A DNA stretch of 48,730 bases from Belnapia rosea (GCF_900101615.1 NZ_FMZX01000026.1:1-48730), one strand, 5' to 3'; counted from the stretch's first letter, positions 23,618 to 33,390 are shown. Notes: generated from the sequence alone by a model not told the origin. Made by a program: numbers and translations.

Positions 23618-26059
23618 ATGAGCGGTCAGCAGCACGGACACGGGCACCACGAGGGGCACGGGCACCAGCACGGCCCGGGATGCGGCCACGACCACGGTGG
23701 CGGGCACCACAACCATGGACACGCGCACCATGGACACGGGGACGCGGTGGTGGCCGACACGGCCCTGGTTACCGATCCGGTCTGCGGGATGAAGGTCGAC
23801 CCGGTAACCTCGAAACATCGCCTTGAGCACGGCGGAGCCACCTTCCACTTCTGCTCGGCGGGGTGCCGGACGAAGTTCGCGGCGAACCCAGAGAAGTACC
23901 TGCAGCCGGAGAAGGCCGCCGCGCCCACGGCGGCGCAGAAGGCAGCCATCTACACCTGCCCAATGCACCCGGAGATCCGCCAGCAGGGGCCCGGCAGCTG
24001 CCCCATCTGCGGCATGGCGCTCGAGCCGCTGGAGGTGACCGCCGAGGCCGCCCCGAACCACGAGCTGGCCGACATAACCCGCCGGTTCTGGATCGGGCTG
24101 GCGCTGACCATCCCCGTGGTCATCCTGGAGATGGGCGCGCACCTCCCTGGCCTGAACCTGCACCACCTTGTCCCGCCCCGGACCTCGGTCTGGATCCAGT
24201 TCCTGCTCGGGACGCAGGTGGTGCTCTGGGCCGGGTGGCCGTTCTTCGTCCGAGGCTGGCAGTCTGTGGTGAACCGCAGCCTGAACATGTTCAGCCTGAT
24301 CGCGCTCGGGACGGGCGCCGCCTACCTCTACAGCCTGGTCGCAACCTTCGCGCCCGGCATCTTCCCCGAGGGCTTCCGGGGCATGGACGGCACGGTCGCG
24401 GTCTACTTCGAGGCGGCGGCCGTCATCACCGTGCTCGTCCTGCTCGGGCAGGTGCTGGAGCTGCGGGCGCGCGAGGCGACCGGCGGCGCCATCCGCGCCC
24501 TGCTGAACATGGCGCCCAAGACCGCCCGCCGGATCCGGCCGGACGGGTCGGACGAGGAGATCCCGCTGGCGGACGTCCAGGTCGGCGACCGACTGCGCGT
24601 GCGGCCAGGCGAGAGCGTGCCGGTGGACGGCGAGGTGCTGGAGGGCGGCGGCGCCGTGGACGAGTCCATGGTCACCGGCGAATCCTTGCCCGTGGAGAAG
24701 GCGCCCGGCGCCAAGGTCATCGGCGCCACGGTGAACGGCACCGGCTCGGTGGTCATGCGGGCGGACAAGGTCGGATCCGACACCATGCTGTCGCGCATCG
24801 TCGCCATGGTGGCCGAGGCCCAGCGCAGCCGGGCGCCCATCCAGCGCATGGCCGACACCGTGGCAGGCTGGTTCGTCCCGGCCGTCATCGCCGTGGCCGT
24901 CCTGGCCTTCGTTGCCTGGGCCGTCTGGGGACCAAGCCCGGCGCTGTCCTACGCGCTGATTGCCGCCGTCTCCGTGCTCATCATCGCCTGCCCCTGCGCG
25001 CTCGGCCTCGCCACGCCAATGAGCATCATGGTCGGCGTTGGCAAGGGCGCCGGTGCGGGCGTGCTCATCAAGTCGGCCGAGGCGCTGGAGCGCATGGAGA
25101 AGGTCGACACCTTGGTCGTTGACAAGACCGGCACCCTGACCGAGGGCAAGCCCAAGGTCGTGGCCGTGGTCCCGGCGCTGGGGCTGACCGAGGCGGAGGT
25201 CTTGCCGCTGGCGGCGAGCCTGGAGCGCTCGAGCGAGCACCCGCTGGCGGCCGCCGTCGTCGCCGCGGCCAAGGAGCGCGGGGTCGAGATGCAGGAACCC
25301 GTCGACTTCGCCTCGGTGACCGGCAAGGGCGTGACCGGCACGGTGGGAGGCCGCCGGGTCGCGCTGGGTAACGCGCGGCTGATGCAGGAACTCGGGGTGG
25401 ACCTCGGTGCCCTGGCGGCCAAGGCCGACGAACTGCGGCGCGAGGGCGGCACGGCACTGTTCCTAGCCGTGGACGGCGCGCCGGGCGGCGTCATCGCGGT
25501 CGCGGATCCGGTGAAGCCGACGACGCCCGCCGCGCTGGCGAGCCTGCGCGCCGAGGGCATCCACATCGTCATGCTGACCGGCGACAACCGAACGACGGCC
25601 GAGGCGGTCGCGCAGAGGCTCGGCATCGACGAGTTCCAGGGCGACGTGCTGCCCGAGGACAAGCACCGCATCGTCCGGGAACTCCGGGCCAAGGGGAAGG
25701 TCGTCGCCATGGCGGGCGACGGCGTCAATGACGCTCCCGCCTTGGCTGAGGCCGATGTCGGCGTCGCCATGGGGACCGGGACGGATGTCGCCATGCAGAG
25801 CGCGGGCGTGACGCTGGTTCGTGGGGACCTTGCGGGCATCGCGCGGGCCCGGACGCTGAGTCGAGCGACGATGAGGAACATCAGGCAGAACCTATTCTTC
25901 GCGTTCGCCTACAACGTGCTCGGCATCCCGGTCGCCGCAGGGGTGCTCTACCCTTTCCTCGGCATCCTGCTGAGCCCCATCGTCGCGGCACTGGCGATGG
26001 CGCTGAGCTCGGTTTCCGTCATCGGCAACTCGCTGCGGTTGCGGGCGGTGCGGCTGTAG
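23618..26059 (+). CDS. Copper/silver-type P1B ATPase with His-rich, YHS and heavy-metal-binding N-terminus
   Basis: This encodes 813 residues. ATG 23618 is chosen because an upstream ATG at 23546 lies inside the operator. Residues 5-42 are dominated by His and Gly. A YHS domain follows (DPVCGMKVD, residues 53-61, and FHFCSAGC, 77-83), then a heavy-metal-binding domain (YTCPMHPEI and GSCPICGM, 112-132) instead of a CxxC HMA domain. Eight helices carry the CPC site at 458-460. Phosphorylation Asp502 is in [15 protein letters not shown] is the nucleotide motif and GDGVND is near 700. This is the CopA/SilP-type exporter pumping Cu(I) or Ag(I) to the periplasm. CueR is its likely activator. Confidence 0.92.
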   Translation: MSGQQHGHGHHEGHGHQHGPGCGHDHGGGHHNHGHAHHGHGDAVVADTALVTDPVCGMKVDPVTSKHRLEHGGATFHFCSAGCRTKFAANPEKYLQPEKAAAPTAAQKAAIYTCPMHPEIRQQGPGSCPICGMALEPLEVTAEAAPNHELADITRRFWIGLALTIPVVILEMGAHLPGLNLHHLVPPRTSVWIQFLLGTQVVLWAGWPFFVRGWQSVVNRSLNMFSLIALGTGAAYLYSLVATFAPGIFPEGFRGMDGTVAVYFEAAAVITVLVLLGQVLELRAREATGGAIRALLNMAPKTARRIRPDGSDEEIPLADVQVGDRLRVRPGESVPVDGEVLEGGGAVDESMVTGESLPVEKAPGAKVIGATVNGTGSVVMRADKVGSDTMLSRIVAMVAEAQRSRAPIQRMADTVAGWFVPAVIAVAVLAFVAWAVWGPSPALSYALIAAVSVLIIACPCALGLATPMSIMVGVGKGAGAGVLIKSAEALERMEKVDTLVVDKTGTLTEGKPKVVAVVPALGLTEAEVLPLAASLERSSEHPLAAAVVAAAKERGVEMQEPVDFASVTGKGVTGTVGGRRVALGNARLMQELGVDLGALAAKADELRREGGTALFLAVDGAPGGVIAVADPVKPTTPAALASLRAEGIHIVMLTGDNRTTAEAVAQRLGIDEFQGDVLPEDKHRIVRELRAKGKVVAMAGDGVNDAPALAEADVGVAMGTGTDVAMQSAGVTLVRGDLAGIARARTLSRATMRNIRQNLFFAFAYNVLGIPVAAGVLYPFLGILLSPIVAALAMALSSVSVIGNSLRLRAVRL

Positions 26060-26100
26060 CGCGGCCTTGGGGAGCGGTATGGGCCGCTCTCCGCAGTCCG

Positions 26101-26454
26101 TCAGTGCCGGTGCTGACCTGCGCCGCCGGCCGCGGCGCCAGCCGTGCCCGCCTGCGGGTGCATCTGGTCGCAGTGGGCCATCATCGCCTGCATGTCAGCG
26201 CTCATCGTGGCGCCCGTCCGCATCTGCTGACGCATCTGGGCGCAGTGGGCCATCATCTGCTGCATGTTCATGCCGCGCATGTCGTGCCCCTGCATGCCGG
26301 ACATGTTGTGCCCCGCCATGCCTTGCGAGCCCATGCCCGACATGCCGCCGGTCCGCTGGGCGGGCGGCGGGCTCTGCTGCTGGGCGCAGGCCACGAGCGA
26401 TAGGCCCAGCGCCAGCGCGAGGCCGGTGCTGCGAAGCATTCTGGTGTCGATCAT
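26101..26454 (-). CDS. Met/Cys-rich lipoprotein, paralogue of the one at 2959-3258
   Basis: This encodes 117 residues with ATG 26454 behind GGAG. The lipobox LVAC is at about residues 20-23. The mature part has a MxGM/HxM region (GGMSGMGSQGMAGHNMSGM) and then MMAHCAQMRQQMRTG and MMAHCDQMHP, almost the same motif as in the 3' lipoprotein near the sigma gene. It ends in QHRH. The clustered Met, Cys and His imply periplasmic Cu(I) binding. It is convergent with the copper ATPase. The gap between them has a weak hairpin near 26072-26089 that could stop both. Confidence 0.75.
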   Translation of the reverse strand: MIDTRMLRSTGLALALGLSLVACAQQQSPPPAQRTGGMSGMGSQGMAGHNMSGMQGHDMRGMNMQQMMAHCAQMRQQMRTGATMSADMQAMMAHCDQMHPQAGTAGAAAGGAGQHRH

Positions 26455-26619
26455 CCCGGCGAGTCTCCTTGGTTGCCGTGTCCGCGTTCATCGGTTGGCT
26501 GCGGCGCGAGCAGGCGCCGACGGCCCGCCTCGTTGCGGGGAACGCCACCGTATTCGGGAAGATGCCGGATGCCTCCGTCCGGAGCGCGCATACAGTGTGA
26601 CAAAGTATGAAAGCGCCTC

Positions 26620-26650
26620 TTGACCCTCCCACGGAGGCAGCCCCCACCTT
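26620..26650 (+). promoter_or_regulatory. CueR-type operator/promoter of the 60-residue gene
   Basis: TTGACC (26620-26625) and CACCTT (26645-26650) are 19 bases apart. The spacer starts CTCCCACGG as in the ATPase operator but the right half of the dyad is degenerate (AGGCAG). It lies 37 bases before the start codon at 26688. Weaker than the other three sites. Confidence 0.55.
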
Positions 26651-26687
26651 CGCGAGCGACCCACCGTGGTCCAGGAGGGAGGCGCCG

Positions 26688-26870
26688 ATGACGGACGCAC
26701 CGCAACTCGAGGAACAGGTCCTGGCCGCTCTCGAGCGGGCCCTGGCCGAGGGCCACTTGAAGGCGGCTGAGCACCTGCTGCATGCCCTGGAGGCGCTCTG
26801 CGGGGACGCGTTGCCGGGGTCCGTACTGGCTGACACCTATCTCTCCGTGACCCGGGATCTGGCACCGTAG
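26688..26870 (+). CDS. Small acidic helical protein, unknown, in the CueR-type regulon
   Basis: This encodes 60 residues from ATG 26688, preceded by GGAGGG at good spacing. The protein is almost wholly amphipathic helix (EEQVLAALERALAEGHLKAA then EHLLHALEALC), with one Cys and three His and no signal peptide, so it should be cytoplasmic. It stands alone between the lipoprotein and the cus operon, which is convergent with it, and has its own 19-bp-spacer promoter. I do not recognise a family. A metal-buffering or adaptor role would be a guess. An ATG at 26607 lies before the operator and is unlikely. Confidence 0.62.
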   Translation: MTDAPQLEEQVLAALERALAEGHLKAAEHLLHALEALCGDALPGSVLADTYLSVTRDLAP

Positions 26871-26881
26871 TGGCCCGGCCA

Positions 26882-29800
26882 TCACTCGGCCGCCCCTGAA
26901 AGCGGCGCCGCGACACTGGCCGACTCTGCTTGCGGCAGGTGCCAGCCCTTTACGGCGCCGTAGATGGCCGGGATGACCAGCAAGGTCAGAACGGTCGAGG
27001 ACACCATCCCACCGACCATGGGGACGGCGATGCGCTGCATAAGCTCCGAGCCCGTCCCTGTGCTCCAGAGAATGGGCACCAGCCCTGCCATGATGGCGGT
27101 CACGGTCATCATCTTGGGCCGGACCCGCTCGACGGCGCCCTCCATGATGGCTTGGCGCAGGTCGGACCGGGTCAGTGTGCGGCCTTCGGCGCGGGACCGT
27201 TCACGAGCCGCATCGAGCGCGTGGTCGAGGTAGATCAGCATAATGACGCCGGTCTCGGCTGCGACCCCGGCCAGCGCGATGAAGCCAACCGCGACGGCGA
27301 CGCTCATGTTGAAGCCCATCAGGTACATGAGCCAGACACCGCCGACGAGCGCGAAGGGCACCGAGAGCATGACGATGAGCGTCTCGGTCAACCGTCCGAA
27401 GTTCAGGTAGAGCAGGACGAATATGAGGAGCAACGTGACGGGCACGACGACGGCCAGCTTCGCCTTGGCGCGCTGCATGTACTCGAATTGGCCGCTCCAT
27501 TCGACGTGGTAGCCGGGCGGCATACGCACCCGCTCGGCGACGGCGCGCTGCGCGTCGGCGACGTAGCCGCCCACGTCGCGGCCGTGCATGTCAACATAGA
27601 CGTAGTTCACCAGTTGGGCGTTCTCGGTCCGGATGGTCGGTGGACCGCGCTTCAGGCTGACGGTGGCCAACTGACCCAGGGGGATTGCGGCGCCCTGCAT
27701 GTTCTGCACAAGGACTTGGCTCGCGATTCCTTGCGGGTCGCTGCGCAGGCCGCGCGGGTAGCGGACGTTGACCGTGTAGCGGGCACGGCCCTCGACCGTG
27801 GTGGTGACCGGCTCCCCGCCGAGCGCCGTGGCGATGGTCTCCTGCAGGTCGCCGATAGTGAGGCCGTAGCGGGCCAGCGCCGCGCGATCCGGCTCGACCT
27901 CCAGGTAGTAGCCACCCTCAACCCGCTCGGCGAAGGCGCTGGTCGTGCCGGGCACCGTCCGCACGGCGGCTTCCACCTCGCGCGAGAGCCGGTCGATGCC
28001 CGCGAGGTCCGGGCCGTAGACCTTGACCCCGACCGGGGTGCGGATGCCGGTCGAGAGCATGTCAGTGCGCGCCTTGATGGGCATGGTCCAGGCGTTGCTG
28101 ACCCCCGGCAGCCGCAACGCTGCGTCCATCTCGGCAATCAGGGAATCGGTGGTCATCCCAGGGCGCCACTCGACCTCGGGCTTGAGGTTGATGATGGTCT
28201 CGAACATCTCGGTCGGCGCCGGATCGGTCGCGGTCGTCGCGCGCCCGGCCTTGCCGTAGACGCTCGCCACCTCGGGGAAGCTCCGGATGACCCGGTTTTG
28301 GGTCTGGAGGAGTTCCGCCGCCTTGGTCACGGACAGGCCGGGCAGGCTGACCGGCATGTACATCAGCGTCCCCTCGTTGAGCGTCGGCATGAATTCGCTG
28401 CCGAGCCGCGCCAGTGGCCATGCGGTCGCGCCGACCGCGAGGATCGCAACCAGGATGGTCAACGTCTTGGCCCGGAGGACGCCCGCGATCAGCGGCTGAT
28501 AGAGCCAGATGAGCAGCCGGTTCACCGGGTTGCGACGCTCCGGCATGATACGGCCGCGGACGAACAGCACCATGAGCACCGGCACCAGGGTCACGGACAG
28601 CAGCGCGCCTGCCGCCATGGCGAAGGTCTTGGTGAAGGCGAGTGGCCGGAACATCCGCCCCTCCTGGTCTTCCAACGTGAAGACCGGGAGGAAGGAGACG
28701 GTGATGATGGCCAGGCTGAAGAACAGCGCCGGGCCGACCTCGACGGCCGCCTCCGTCAGCACCTGGACGCGAGGCGCCCCCGGCCCCGCCTGCTCGAGCC
28801 GCTTGTGGGCATTCTCAATCATCACGATGGCCGCGTCGACCATGGCGCCGAGCGCGATGGCGATGCCGCCGAGCGACATGATGTTCGAGCTCAGCCCCAG
28901 CAGGTGCAGCAGGGTCATGGCGATGAGCACGCCGACGGGGAGCATCAGGATGGCCACGAGGGCGCTGCGGACGTGGAGCAGGAACACCACGCAGACCACC
29001 GCGACAATGAGGCTTTCCTCCAGGAGCGTGTGCTTCAGCGTCTCGATGGCGCGCTCGATCAGGGCGGAGCGGTCGTAGACCGAGGAGATGGTCACCCCCT
29101 CTGGCAGGCTGCCCGCGATTTCCGCGATCCGCCGCTTGACGCTCTCGATAACGGTGAGCGCGTTCTGGCCCTCGCGCTGGAGGACGATGCCGCTGACCAC
29201 CTCGCCCTCGCCGTTCAGTTCGGTGACGCCGCGGCGCTCCTCGGGGCCGAGCTCGACCCGGGCGACATCGCGCAGCAGCACGGGCACGCCGTTCTGCATG
29301 GTGAGCACGATCTGCTCGATGTCGGGGATGCCCCGGAGGTAGCCGCGGCCGCGGACTAGGTACTCCGTCTCCGACATCTCCACCGAGCGGCCGCCGACGT
29401 CGCGGTTGCTGGCGCGGATGGCCTCGGTGACGCGCGAGAGGGGGATGCGGTACGCCTGCAGGCGCTGCGGGTCGACGACGACCTGGTACTGCTGGACGAA
29501 GCCGCCGACGCTGGCCACCTCGGCCACGCCCTCAGCTCGGGCGAGCTGGTAGCGCAGAAACCAATCTTGGACGGACCGCAGCTCAGCCAGCGTCCGCTGC
29601 GCGCCGGTGACAACATATTGGTAGACCCAGCCCACGCCGGTGGCGTCCGGGCCGAGCGAAGGCGTCACCCCCTCGGGCAGGCGTCGCGCGGCTTGGCTCA
29701 GGTACTCGAGCACCCGGCTGCGGGCCCAGTAGAGGTCGGTACCGTCCTCGAACACCACGTAGACGAAGGACGAACCGAAGAAGGAGAAGCCGCGCACCGT

Positions 29801-30040
29801 CTTCGACCGGGGCACGGTCAGCAGCGCCGTGGTCAGGGGATAGGTAACCTGGTCCTCGACGACCTGCGGCGCCTGCCCGGGGAAATCCGTGTAGACGATG
29901 ACCTGGACGTCGGAGAGGTCCGGGATGGCGTCGAGCGGCGTGTTGCGCACCGCCCAGACCCCGGTGCCGATGACAAACAGCGTGGCGAGCAGCACCAGGA
30001 AAGGATTTGCCGCCGACCAGCGGATGACGCGGGCGATCAT
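26882..30040 (-). CDS. cusA: CusA-type heavy-metal RND efflux pump
   Basis: This encodes 1052 residues, full length for the HME-RND family. It begins with MIARVIRWSAANPFLVLL. The motif DLSDVQVIVYTDFPGQAP, twelve helices and two large periplasmic loops are all present. Met residues at about 612 (DPAPTEMFET) and 661 (KARTDMLSTG) are at positions typical of Cu(I)/Ag(I)-transporting CusA rather than CzcA. The C-terminal half contains GFIALAGVAAETGVIML with helix-4-like acidic residues and RPKMMTVTAIMAG. It forms a tripartite exporter with the next two genes. Its ATG overlaps the cusB stop (ATGA). Confidence 0.93.
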   Translation of the reverse strand: MIARVIRWSAANPFLVLLATLFVIGTGVWAVRNTPLDAIPDLSDVQVIVYTDFPGQAPQVVEDQVTYPLTTALLTVPRSKTVRGFSFFGSSFVYVVFEDGTDLYWARSRVLEYLSQAARRLPEGVTPSLGPDATGVGWVYQYVVTGAQRTLAELRSVQDWFLRYQLARAEGVAEVASVGGFVQQYQVVVDPQRLQAYRIPLSRVTEAIRASNRDVGGRSVEMSETEYLVRGRGYLRGIPDIEQIVLTMQNGVPVLLRDVARVELGPEERRGVTELNGEGEVVSGIVLQREGQNALTVIESVKRRIAEIAGSLPEGVTISSVYDRSALIERAIETLKHTLLEESLIVAVVCVVFLLHVRSALVAILMLPVGVLIAMTLLHLLGLSSNIMSLGGIAIALGAMVDAAIVMIENAHKRLEQAGPGAPRVQVLTEAAVEVGPALFFSLAIITVSFLPVFTLEDQEGRMFRPLAFTKTFAMAAGALLSVTLVPVLMVLFVRGRIMPERRNPVNRLLIWLYQPLIAGVLRAKTLTILVAILAVGATAWPLARLGSEFMPTLNEGTLMYMPVSLPGLSVTKAAELLQTQNRVIRSFPEVASVYGKAGRATTATDPAPTEMFETIINLKPEVEWRPGMTTDSLIAEMDAALRLPGVSNAWTMPIKARTDMLSTGIRTPVGVKVYGPDLAGIDRLSREVEAAVRTVPGTTSAFAERVEGGYYLEVEPDRAALARYGLTIGDLQETIATALGGEPVTTTVEGRARYTVNVRYPRGLRSDPQGIASQVLVQNMQGAAIPLGQLATVSLKRGPPTIRTENAQLVNYVYVDMHGRDVGGYVADAQRAVAERVRMPPGYHVEWSGQFEYMQRAKAKLAVVVPVTLLLIFVLLYLNFGRLTETLIVMLSVPFALVGGVWLMYLMGFNMSVAVAVGFIALAGVAAETGVIMLIYLDHALDAARERSRAEGRTLTRSDLRQAIMEGAVERVRPKMMTVTAIMAGLVPILWSTGTGSELMQRIAVPMVGGMVSSTVLTLLVIPAIYGAVKGWHLPQAESASVAAPLSGAAE

Positions 30041-31662
30041 GGCTGCTGTCCCTCTTGCGTGGGTGCCGGAGGCGCCGCGAACGCTTGCAAGGCCGCTCGG
30101 AGGTTGCTTTCCGCGTCGATGAGGAAGTTGGCGCCGACAACGACCTTCTCGCCCGCCCTAATTCCTTGTCGGATCTCGACCTGGCCGTTCGCCCGGCGTC
30201 CGATCGAGACCGTGCGGGGCTCGTAGCGGCCTGTGGCGCGTTCTACGAGCACGACCTGCCGCGTGCCGCTGTCGAGCACGGCCGAATCCGGCACGGCCAC
30301 CACGGGTGTGGAGCCCAGGGGCGCCGCGATTTCCACCGTCGCGTACATGTCCGGCTTGAGCAGTTGCTCCGGATTGGGGATCTCGATGCGCACCTTGGCC
30401 GTGCGCGTAGCTGCATTCAGGGTCGGGTAGACGAATGTGACCTTCCCCGTGAACCGCCGGTCCGGGTAGGCGGTCAGGTTGATGGCGGCATCCTGTCCAG
30501 GTCCGACCAGCCCCAGGTCCTGCTCGAAGACGTCGGCGAGCAGCCAGACCGTCGAGAGGTCGGCGATGCGGTAGAGCGTCTCGCCGGGCGCGAAGCGCAT
30601 GCCCTGTAAGGCCGTCTTCTCCAGGACCGTGCCGTCCATCGGCGAGGTCAGGGTGAGGGTGCGGCCGACCGTGCCGGTGCGCCTCAGGCGTGCCACCTCG
30701 TCGGCGGGCAGGTCGAAGTTGCGCAGCCGCGTCAGAGCGGCCGACGCGATGCTCGAGGTGCCGCCGCGCATGGCGGGGTCGGCATGCGCCATGGCGCCCT
30801 CGGCCTGCCGGGCGATGACGTACTCCTGCTCGGCCGCCGCAAGCTCGGGGCTGTAGACTTCGAACAGCGGCTGGCCACGGCGGACCGCCTGCCCTGTCTC
30901 GTTGACGAGCAGTTTCTGGATCCAGCCCTCGAATCGCGGAGCCACGACGGCGAGGCGGCGTTCGTCGACGGCGATGGTGCCGACCGCCCGGATGGAACGG
31001 GTCATCGCTCGCTCGGTCGCCGCCTCGGTGCGGACACCCAGCATCTGCACCCGCTCCGGGCTGACGGTGACGGTTCCGGTGGGCTGGTTCGCCTCGTCCT
31101 CGTGGACTGGGATGTAGTCCATGCCCATCGAGTCCTTTTTCGGCACCGGCGAGGTGTCGGGCAGACCCATCGGGTTGCGGTAGTAGAGGATCCGGCCACG
31201 CCCTCCAGCGGAAGCCGGGGCGGGCGCCACCGCTGGCTGGGGCGGCGCGCCGGTGTCCTCGTAGACCGGGACGAAGTCGCGCCCGTCGGCGGCCTTCCTT
31301 GGGGCGGCGGAGTACTCGGGCTTGCCGGACGGGTCCTGGTAGTAGAGCGCCTGGCGCCCAGGCGTCGGGGCCGCCGGTGCAGCGGCCGGTGAGGGCGCGG
31401 GCGGCGCCTGTTCGCCCTCCTCGTAGACGGGAACGTAGTCGCGGCCCTGCGCGTCCTTCTTCGGCGTCGGCGAGAAGTCCGGCCCGCCCCAGGGGGCGCG
31501 GTAGTAGAGCGGCTGGCGCCCGGGCGACGGCGCCTGCTGCGCCACGGCGGGACCGGCGGCGAGCCCTAGTAGCCGGTCACCAGCCAGCCAGAGGCTGCCC
31601 GCCCCGGCGGCGAGGGCCAGCGCGGCGATGCCGGTTGCCTGGCGAGTTCGGCGCGCGGTCAC
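30037..31662 (-). CDS. cusB: CusB-type periplasmic adaptor with three N-terminal metal-binding-like repeats
   Basis: This encodes 541 residues; the GTG start overlaps the cusC stop. A signal or anchor helix (about 8-30) is followed by three copies of a heavy-metal-binding-type unit at about 52-81, 106-135 and 158-188, each YY-x-P-x-G-x-P followed by P-x-K and YVPVYE-like residues. Only the third (YYRNPMGLPDTSPVPKKD, then MGMDYIPVHE) keeps the Met residues. The membrane-fusion part has beta-barrel and hairpin segments (VAPRFEGWIQKLLVNETGQ, MRFAPGETLYRIADLSTVW). CusB normally binds Cu/Ag and hands it to CusA. The repeated N-terminus is longer than in E. coli CusB. Confidence 0.9.
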   Translation of the reverse strand: MTARRTRQATGIAALALAAGAGSLWLAGDRLLGLAAGPAVAQQAPSPGRQPLYYRAPWGGPDFSPTPKKDAQGRDYVPVYEEGEQAPPAPSPAAAPAAPTPGRQALYYQDPSGKPEYSAAPRKAADGRDFVPVYEDTGAPPQPAVAPAPASAGGRGRILYYRNPMGLPDTSPVPKKDSMGMDYIPVHEDEANQPTGTVTVSPERVQMLGVRTEAATERAMTRSIRAVGTIAVDERRLAVVAPRFEGWIQKLLVNETGQAVRRGQPLFEVYSPELAAAEQEYVIARQAEGAMAHADPAMRGGTSSIASAALTRLRNFDLPADEVARLRRTGTVGRTLTLTSPMDGTVLEKTALQGMRFAPGETLYRIADLSTVWLLADVFEQDLGLVGPGQDAAINLTAYPDRRFTGKVTFVYPTLNAATRTAKVRIEIPNPEQLLKPDMYATVEIAAPLGSTPVVAVPDSAVLDSGTRQVVLVERATGRYEPRTVSIGRRANGQVEIRQGIRAGEKVVVGANFLIDAESNLRAALQAFAAPPAPTQEGQQP

Positions 31663-32981
31663 AGGTCGCCTCCCACCAAGCGCTCGATCGCCGCCAACTG
31701 GCGCTGGCTGTCGAACTCGGCGGAGAGCAGTTGCAGTCGGAACTCGGCGAGGTCGTGCTGCGCCCGCAGGACCGTCGCCAAGTCCACCCGGCCGAAGCCG
31801 TACCCGGCCGCCCCCGAGCGCACGAGCGCCTCGGCTTGTGGCAGGAGCTGGCGGCGGATGAGGTCGATGGTCCGGCGGCTACCCTCGAACCCGGCCACGG
31901 CCTCGGCCAGGTCGCCCCGGATCTGCTGCTCGCGGGCCTCCAGCCGCGCCCGCGCCGCCCCGGTCTGGGCCACCGCCTCCTGGGTTTGTGCCTCGCGCAA
32001 ACCCCATTGGAGGGGCACCTTCATGGCGACCCACGCCTGGTAGCCGGGCGGACCGAAGCCTGAGCGGTCGATGGCGGCCGCGCCGACGGTAATGTCCGGA
32101 TACCAGTTCCTGTCGGTCAGCCTCCGGTTGGTCTCCGCGCCGCTGACGGCGGCCGCGTCGGCCGCCAGCATCGGGTTGCCGCCCTTGGCCCGCTCGGCCA
32201 ACCGGGTGGGGTGCAGTGCGCGGGCGTCCGGCAGGGGCCGCAGCCGCTCGGGCGGGGCGAGCGGCGCTTCGGCGGCGCGAACGAGCAGCGCGTTCAGCTG
32301 ACCCTGGGCGCTCCTGAGCGCCGCCTCGAGGCGAACGATTTCGGTGGCCACGCGCGTGGTCTCGACCTCGGCCCGGAACACCTCTTGCTGCTCGCCGCGG
32401 CCCTGGGCGTAGCGCTCGCGGGCGACCTGCGAGATGCCGTGGATGGCCCGGTGCAGGTCCGCCGTCCGGCGGACGGCTTGGTACGCGGAGTAGTAGCGGG
32501 CGAAGGCCACCTTCACCCGTTCGGTCAATTCGACCTCAGCAGCCTGGGCCTGAGCCGTCATCTGGCCGACCTCGGCCCTGGCGATCTGACGTCGCAGATC
32601 ACGCCTGCCCCAGAGCGGGATGTCCTGCTCGAAGCTGTAGATCATCTTGTTCGGCCGCGGCCCCGACTCCCGATCGATGTCGTCCGACATCACCCGGACC
32701 GTCGGGTCGGGGAGCGCCCCCGCCACGATGACGCGCGCCCGAGCCGCGGTGGTGTCGAGCGCGCGGGCGGCGAGCTCGGGGTTGAGCTGGCGCGCGACGC
32801 CGAGGACGCTTTCCAGCGTGGCCCCTGGGAGTGCTCCCCGCGAGGTCCGCTGCGCCGAGGTGGACTGGCCATGGCCCGGCCCCGCGAGGAGCGCGAGCGT
32901 CAGGCCGAACGCGAGGGCCGCGCCGGACTTTCGCCCGGAGCGGCTTGGGGGCGCGGAGGCCCCCCTTGTGGGATGCGGCAT
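31659..32981 (-). CDS. cusC: CusC-type outer-membrane efflux protein (TolC family)
   Basis: This encodes 440 residues from ATG 32981. The signal peptide ends near GPGHGQ with no lipobox Cys, unlike E. coli CusC. Two OEP repeats contain long coiled coils (ELTERVKVAFARYYSAYQAV and EAREQQIRGDLAEAVAGFEG), with the strand segments of a TolC barrel such as PDPTVRVMSDDI and NWYPDITVGAAAIDRSG. It provides the outer-membrane channel for the CusAB pump. It starts two bases after the FixH-like gene and overlaps cusB, so all four are one transcript. Confidence 0.9.
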   Translation of the reverse strand: MPHPTRGASAPPSRSGRKSGAALAFGLTLALLAGPGHGQSTSAQRTSRGALPGATLESVLGVARQLNPELAARALDTTAARARVIVAGALPDPTVRVMSDDIDRESGPRPNKMIYSFEQDIPLWGRRDLRRQIARAEVGQMTAQAQAAEVELTERVKVAFARYYSAYQAVRRTADLHRAIHGISQVARERYAQGRGEQQEVFRAEVETTRVATEIVRLEAALRSAQGQLNALLVRAAEAPLAPPERLRPLPDARALHPTRLAERAKGGNPMLAADAAAVSGAETNRRLTDRNWYPDITVGAAAIDRSGFGPPGYQAWVAMKVPLQWGLREAQTQEAVAQTGAARARLEAREQQIRGDLAEAVAGFEGSRRTIDLIRRQLLPQAEALVRSGAAGYGFGRVDLATVLRAQHDLAEFRLQLLSAEFDSQRQLAAIERLVGGDL

Positions 32982-32982
32982 C

Positions 32983-33390
32983 TCATTGCGCCGCGTTGAA
33001 GTTGACCGTGGCGCGCACCGTCTCTGGCTCGCCCTGGACCTTGGCCGACAGCGTCAGCGCCCAGCCCCCGGCCATGCCGGTGTCGACCTGGAACCGGTAG
33101 GTGCCCGGCTGCTGGCCCGCCCGCGGGGCGACGTTCCCCGTCATGGTCGGCATGCCCGCGGGTGCCATGTCGGCCTTGGTCTGGAAGATGACCGCGTCCG
33201 GCACCGGCCCGCCGTCCCGGGCGCGCACGAGGCGGACGGTAACGTCGGTCTTGCCGGGTCCGGCAGGGCGGGCGCTGGCCAGTTCGAACCGGTAGTCGCT
33301 GGCAGCGGCGAAGGCGGCGGGGGTGAGGAAAGCGGTAGCGATGGCGGCGCCGGTGCTGAGCACGGCCGCGCGCAGGAGCTTGGAGAGCAT
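32983..33390 (-). CDS. FixH/YtkA-like periplasmic protein
   Basis: This encodes 135 residues from ATG 33390. The signal peptide ends TPAAFA. The mature Ig-like domain contains DVTVRLVRARDGGPVPDAVI, a Met-bearing loop ADMAPAGMPTM, and a C-terminal half PGTYRFQVDTGMAGGWALTL. This is the YtkA/FixH-like fold seen in many cus/czc operons. The Met residues in the central loop could bind Cu(I). It is the first gene of the cus operon. I see no CueR-type operator in the 170-base gap upstream, so its promoter is unresolved. Confidence 0.78.
   Translation of the reverse strand: MLSKLLRAAVLSTGAAIATAFLTPAAFAAASDYRFELASARPAGPGKTDVTVRLVRARDGGPVPDAVIFQTKADMAPAGMPTMTGNVAPRAGQQPGTYRFQVDTGMAGGWALTLSAKVQGEPETVRATVNFNAAQ

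Noticed and set aside
26930-29359. 809-codon plus-strand frame antisense to cusA
   Set aside because: Low-complexity Asp/His/Gly/Gln protein with no start context. The real gene on the minus strand has all RND motifs.
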